Shown here in pieces: positions 14,752 through 15,155 of a stretch of 15,155 bases of DNA; position 1 is the stretch's first letter, and every line of letters starts with the position of its first letter. The notes beneath the pieces are model-generated. The model did not search any database and was not told the DNA's origin. It saw nothing but the letters and a program-made list of their open reading frames with translations. The position numbers and the translations under genes are program-made. The stretch is taken from positions 1-15,155 of the forward strand of contig JADFYA010000040.1 in NCBI GenBank assembly GCA_015233285.1, in the 5' to 3' direction. Origin of the DNA: Deltaproteobacteria bacterium. GTDB lineage: Bacteria; Desulfobacterota; JADFXK01.

Positions 14752-15155
14752 TCAAGTCAACAGCAATTGCCCGGCGGACCGTTCTCCGTAATAAATGGCG
14801 TCATACAGGTGGACGTATTGGGCCACCACGACTCGGGCATCGAAATGATCTATAGTCCAGGCCTGGGACAGTTGTGACCGGCGCCCCATGCCCGGCTTAT
14901 CCGACAACAAGTGTCTGAGTTGGGTTTCCAAATCCTGAGTGTCCAGATTAATTATGGGCCCGGCCGGGTGGAGGCTCAAGAACCAATTGCTCAAGTTGGT
15001 CATGGCCACTTCGCCCCGGGCCATGGCCGACACCACCTGGTGACTCGGACTTCCCGCGGCCAGGGAGCCTATGACCAGATGCGCTCGCGGGGTTTTCTTA
15101 ATCTTGGTCAAGGCGGCAGCACCTTCCAGGATTTCCAGCTCGACCGGGTAATCTT
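14752..15155 (-). CDS. Glycosyltransferase, C-terminal part only
   Basis: The frame stays open to the right edge, so the 5' part lies outside the window; the visible piece begins DYPVELEILEGAAAL. About 134 residues are seen. The segments LVIGSLAAGSPSHQVVSAMA and PAGPIINLDTQDLETQL, then HFDARVVVAQYVHLYDAI, match the end of the GT-B fold of family 4 type glycosyltransferases (nucleotide-sugar binding half followed by the C-terminal helix). The glutamate usual before AMA in the E-x7-E motif is replaced by Ser (VSAMARGE), so it may be a divergent member. The role would be in polysaccharide or LPS assembly, consistent with kdsB in the same window. It is transcribed toward the repeat block and cyaA. 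Confidence 0.65.
   Translation of the reverse strand, partial: DYPVELEILEGAAALTKIKKTPRAHLVIGSLAAGSPSHQVVSAMARGEVAMTNLSNWFLSLHPAGPIINLDTQDLETQLRHLLSDKPGMGRRSQLSQAWTIDHFDARVVVAQYVHLYDAIYYGERSAGQLLLT

Overview
The window suggests a Gram-negative bacterium of moderate GC content, most likely a member of the Desulfobacterota (former Deltaproteobacteria). The reasons are the dense two-component signalling genes, a KDO-activating enzyme (KdsB, so an LPS outer membrane), a predicted pyrophosphate-dependent phosphofructokinase, an iron-type alcohol dehydrogenase and a class I adenylate cyclase. The lineage is an inference from gene content and cannot be proved from this sequence alone.

Layout. Positions 1-6448 are a signalling cluster. 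It begins with half of a GAF domain (minus strand, running off the left edge). Next come a lone receiver and a receiver-histidine kinase on the plus strand, whose receivers are clear paralogues. Converging on them from the right are two minus-strand genes in a row: a membrane sensor that ends directly after its HisKA helices with no ATPase domain, and a complete 7TM-DISM histidine kinase. Across a 440-bp gap, which holds a well-translated-looking 32-codon ORF and a candidate sigma70 promoter, lies a classical CheY. A phosphofructokinase with the residue pair typical of PPi-dependent enzymes follows at 6631-7800.

Positions 7976-15155 are all on the minus strand. Read in the direction of transcription they are: the C-terminal part of a glycosyltransferase (cut by the right edge), a class I adenylate cyclase, a degenerate receiver fused to TPRs, an iron-dependent alcohol dehydrogenase, kdsB, and a small coiled-coil protein. 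The last three are closely spaced (39 and 25 bp) and may be one operon.

The most unusual non-coding structure is around the adenylate cyclase. Two copies of a roughly 180-195 bp element lie outside the gene in the same orientation. The ends of each element are inverted repeats, and each end is itself a hairpin. Between each element and the gene is a GTAACGAGCAAC-type minisatellite, in opposite orientations on the two sides. The same minisatellite vocabulary also appears after the phosphofructokinase and beside the glycosyltransferase. No tRNA, rRNA, CRISPR array or transposase was seen.

How the genes may work together. The left half offers several unpaired phosphotransfer parts (receivers without kinases, a HisKA without a kinase domain, a full kinase without a receiver), consistent with a branched phosphorelay. 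The right half pairs cAMP synthesis with a receiver-TPR protein that cannot be phosphorylated in the usual way. These functional links are inferences from gene order.
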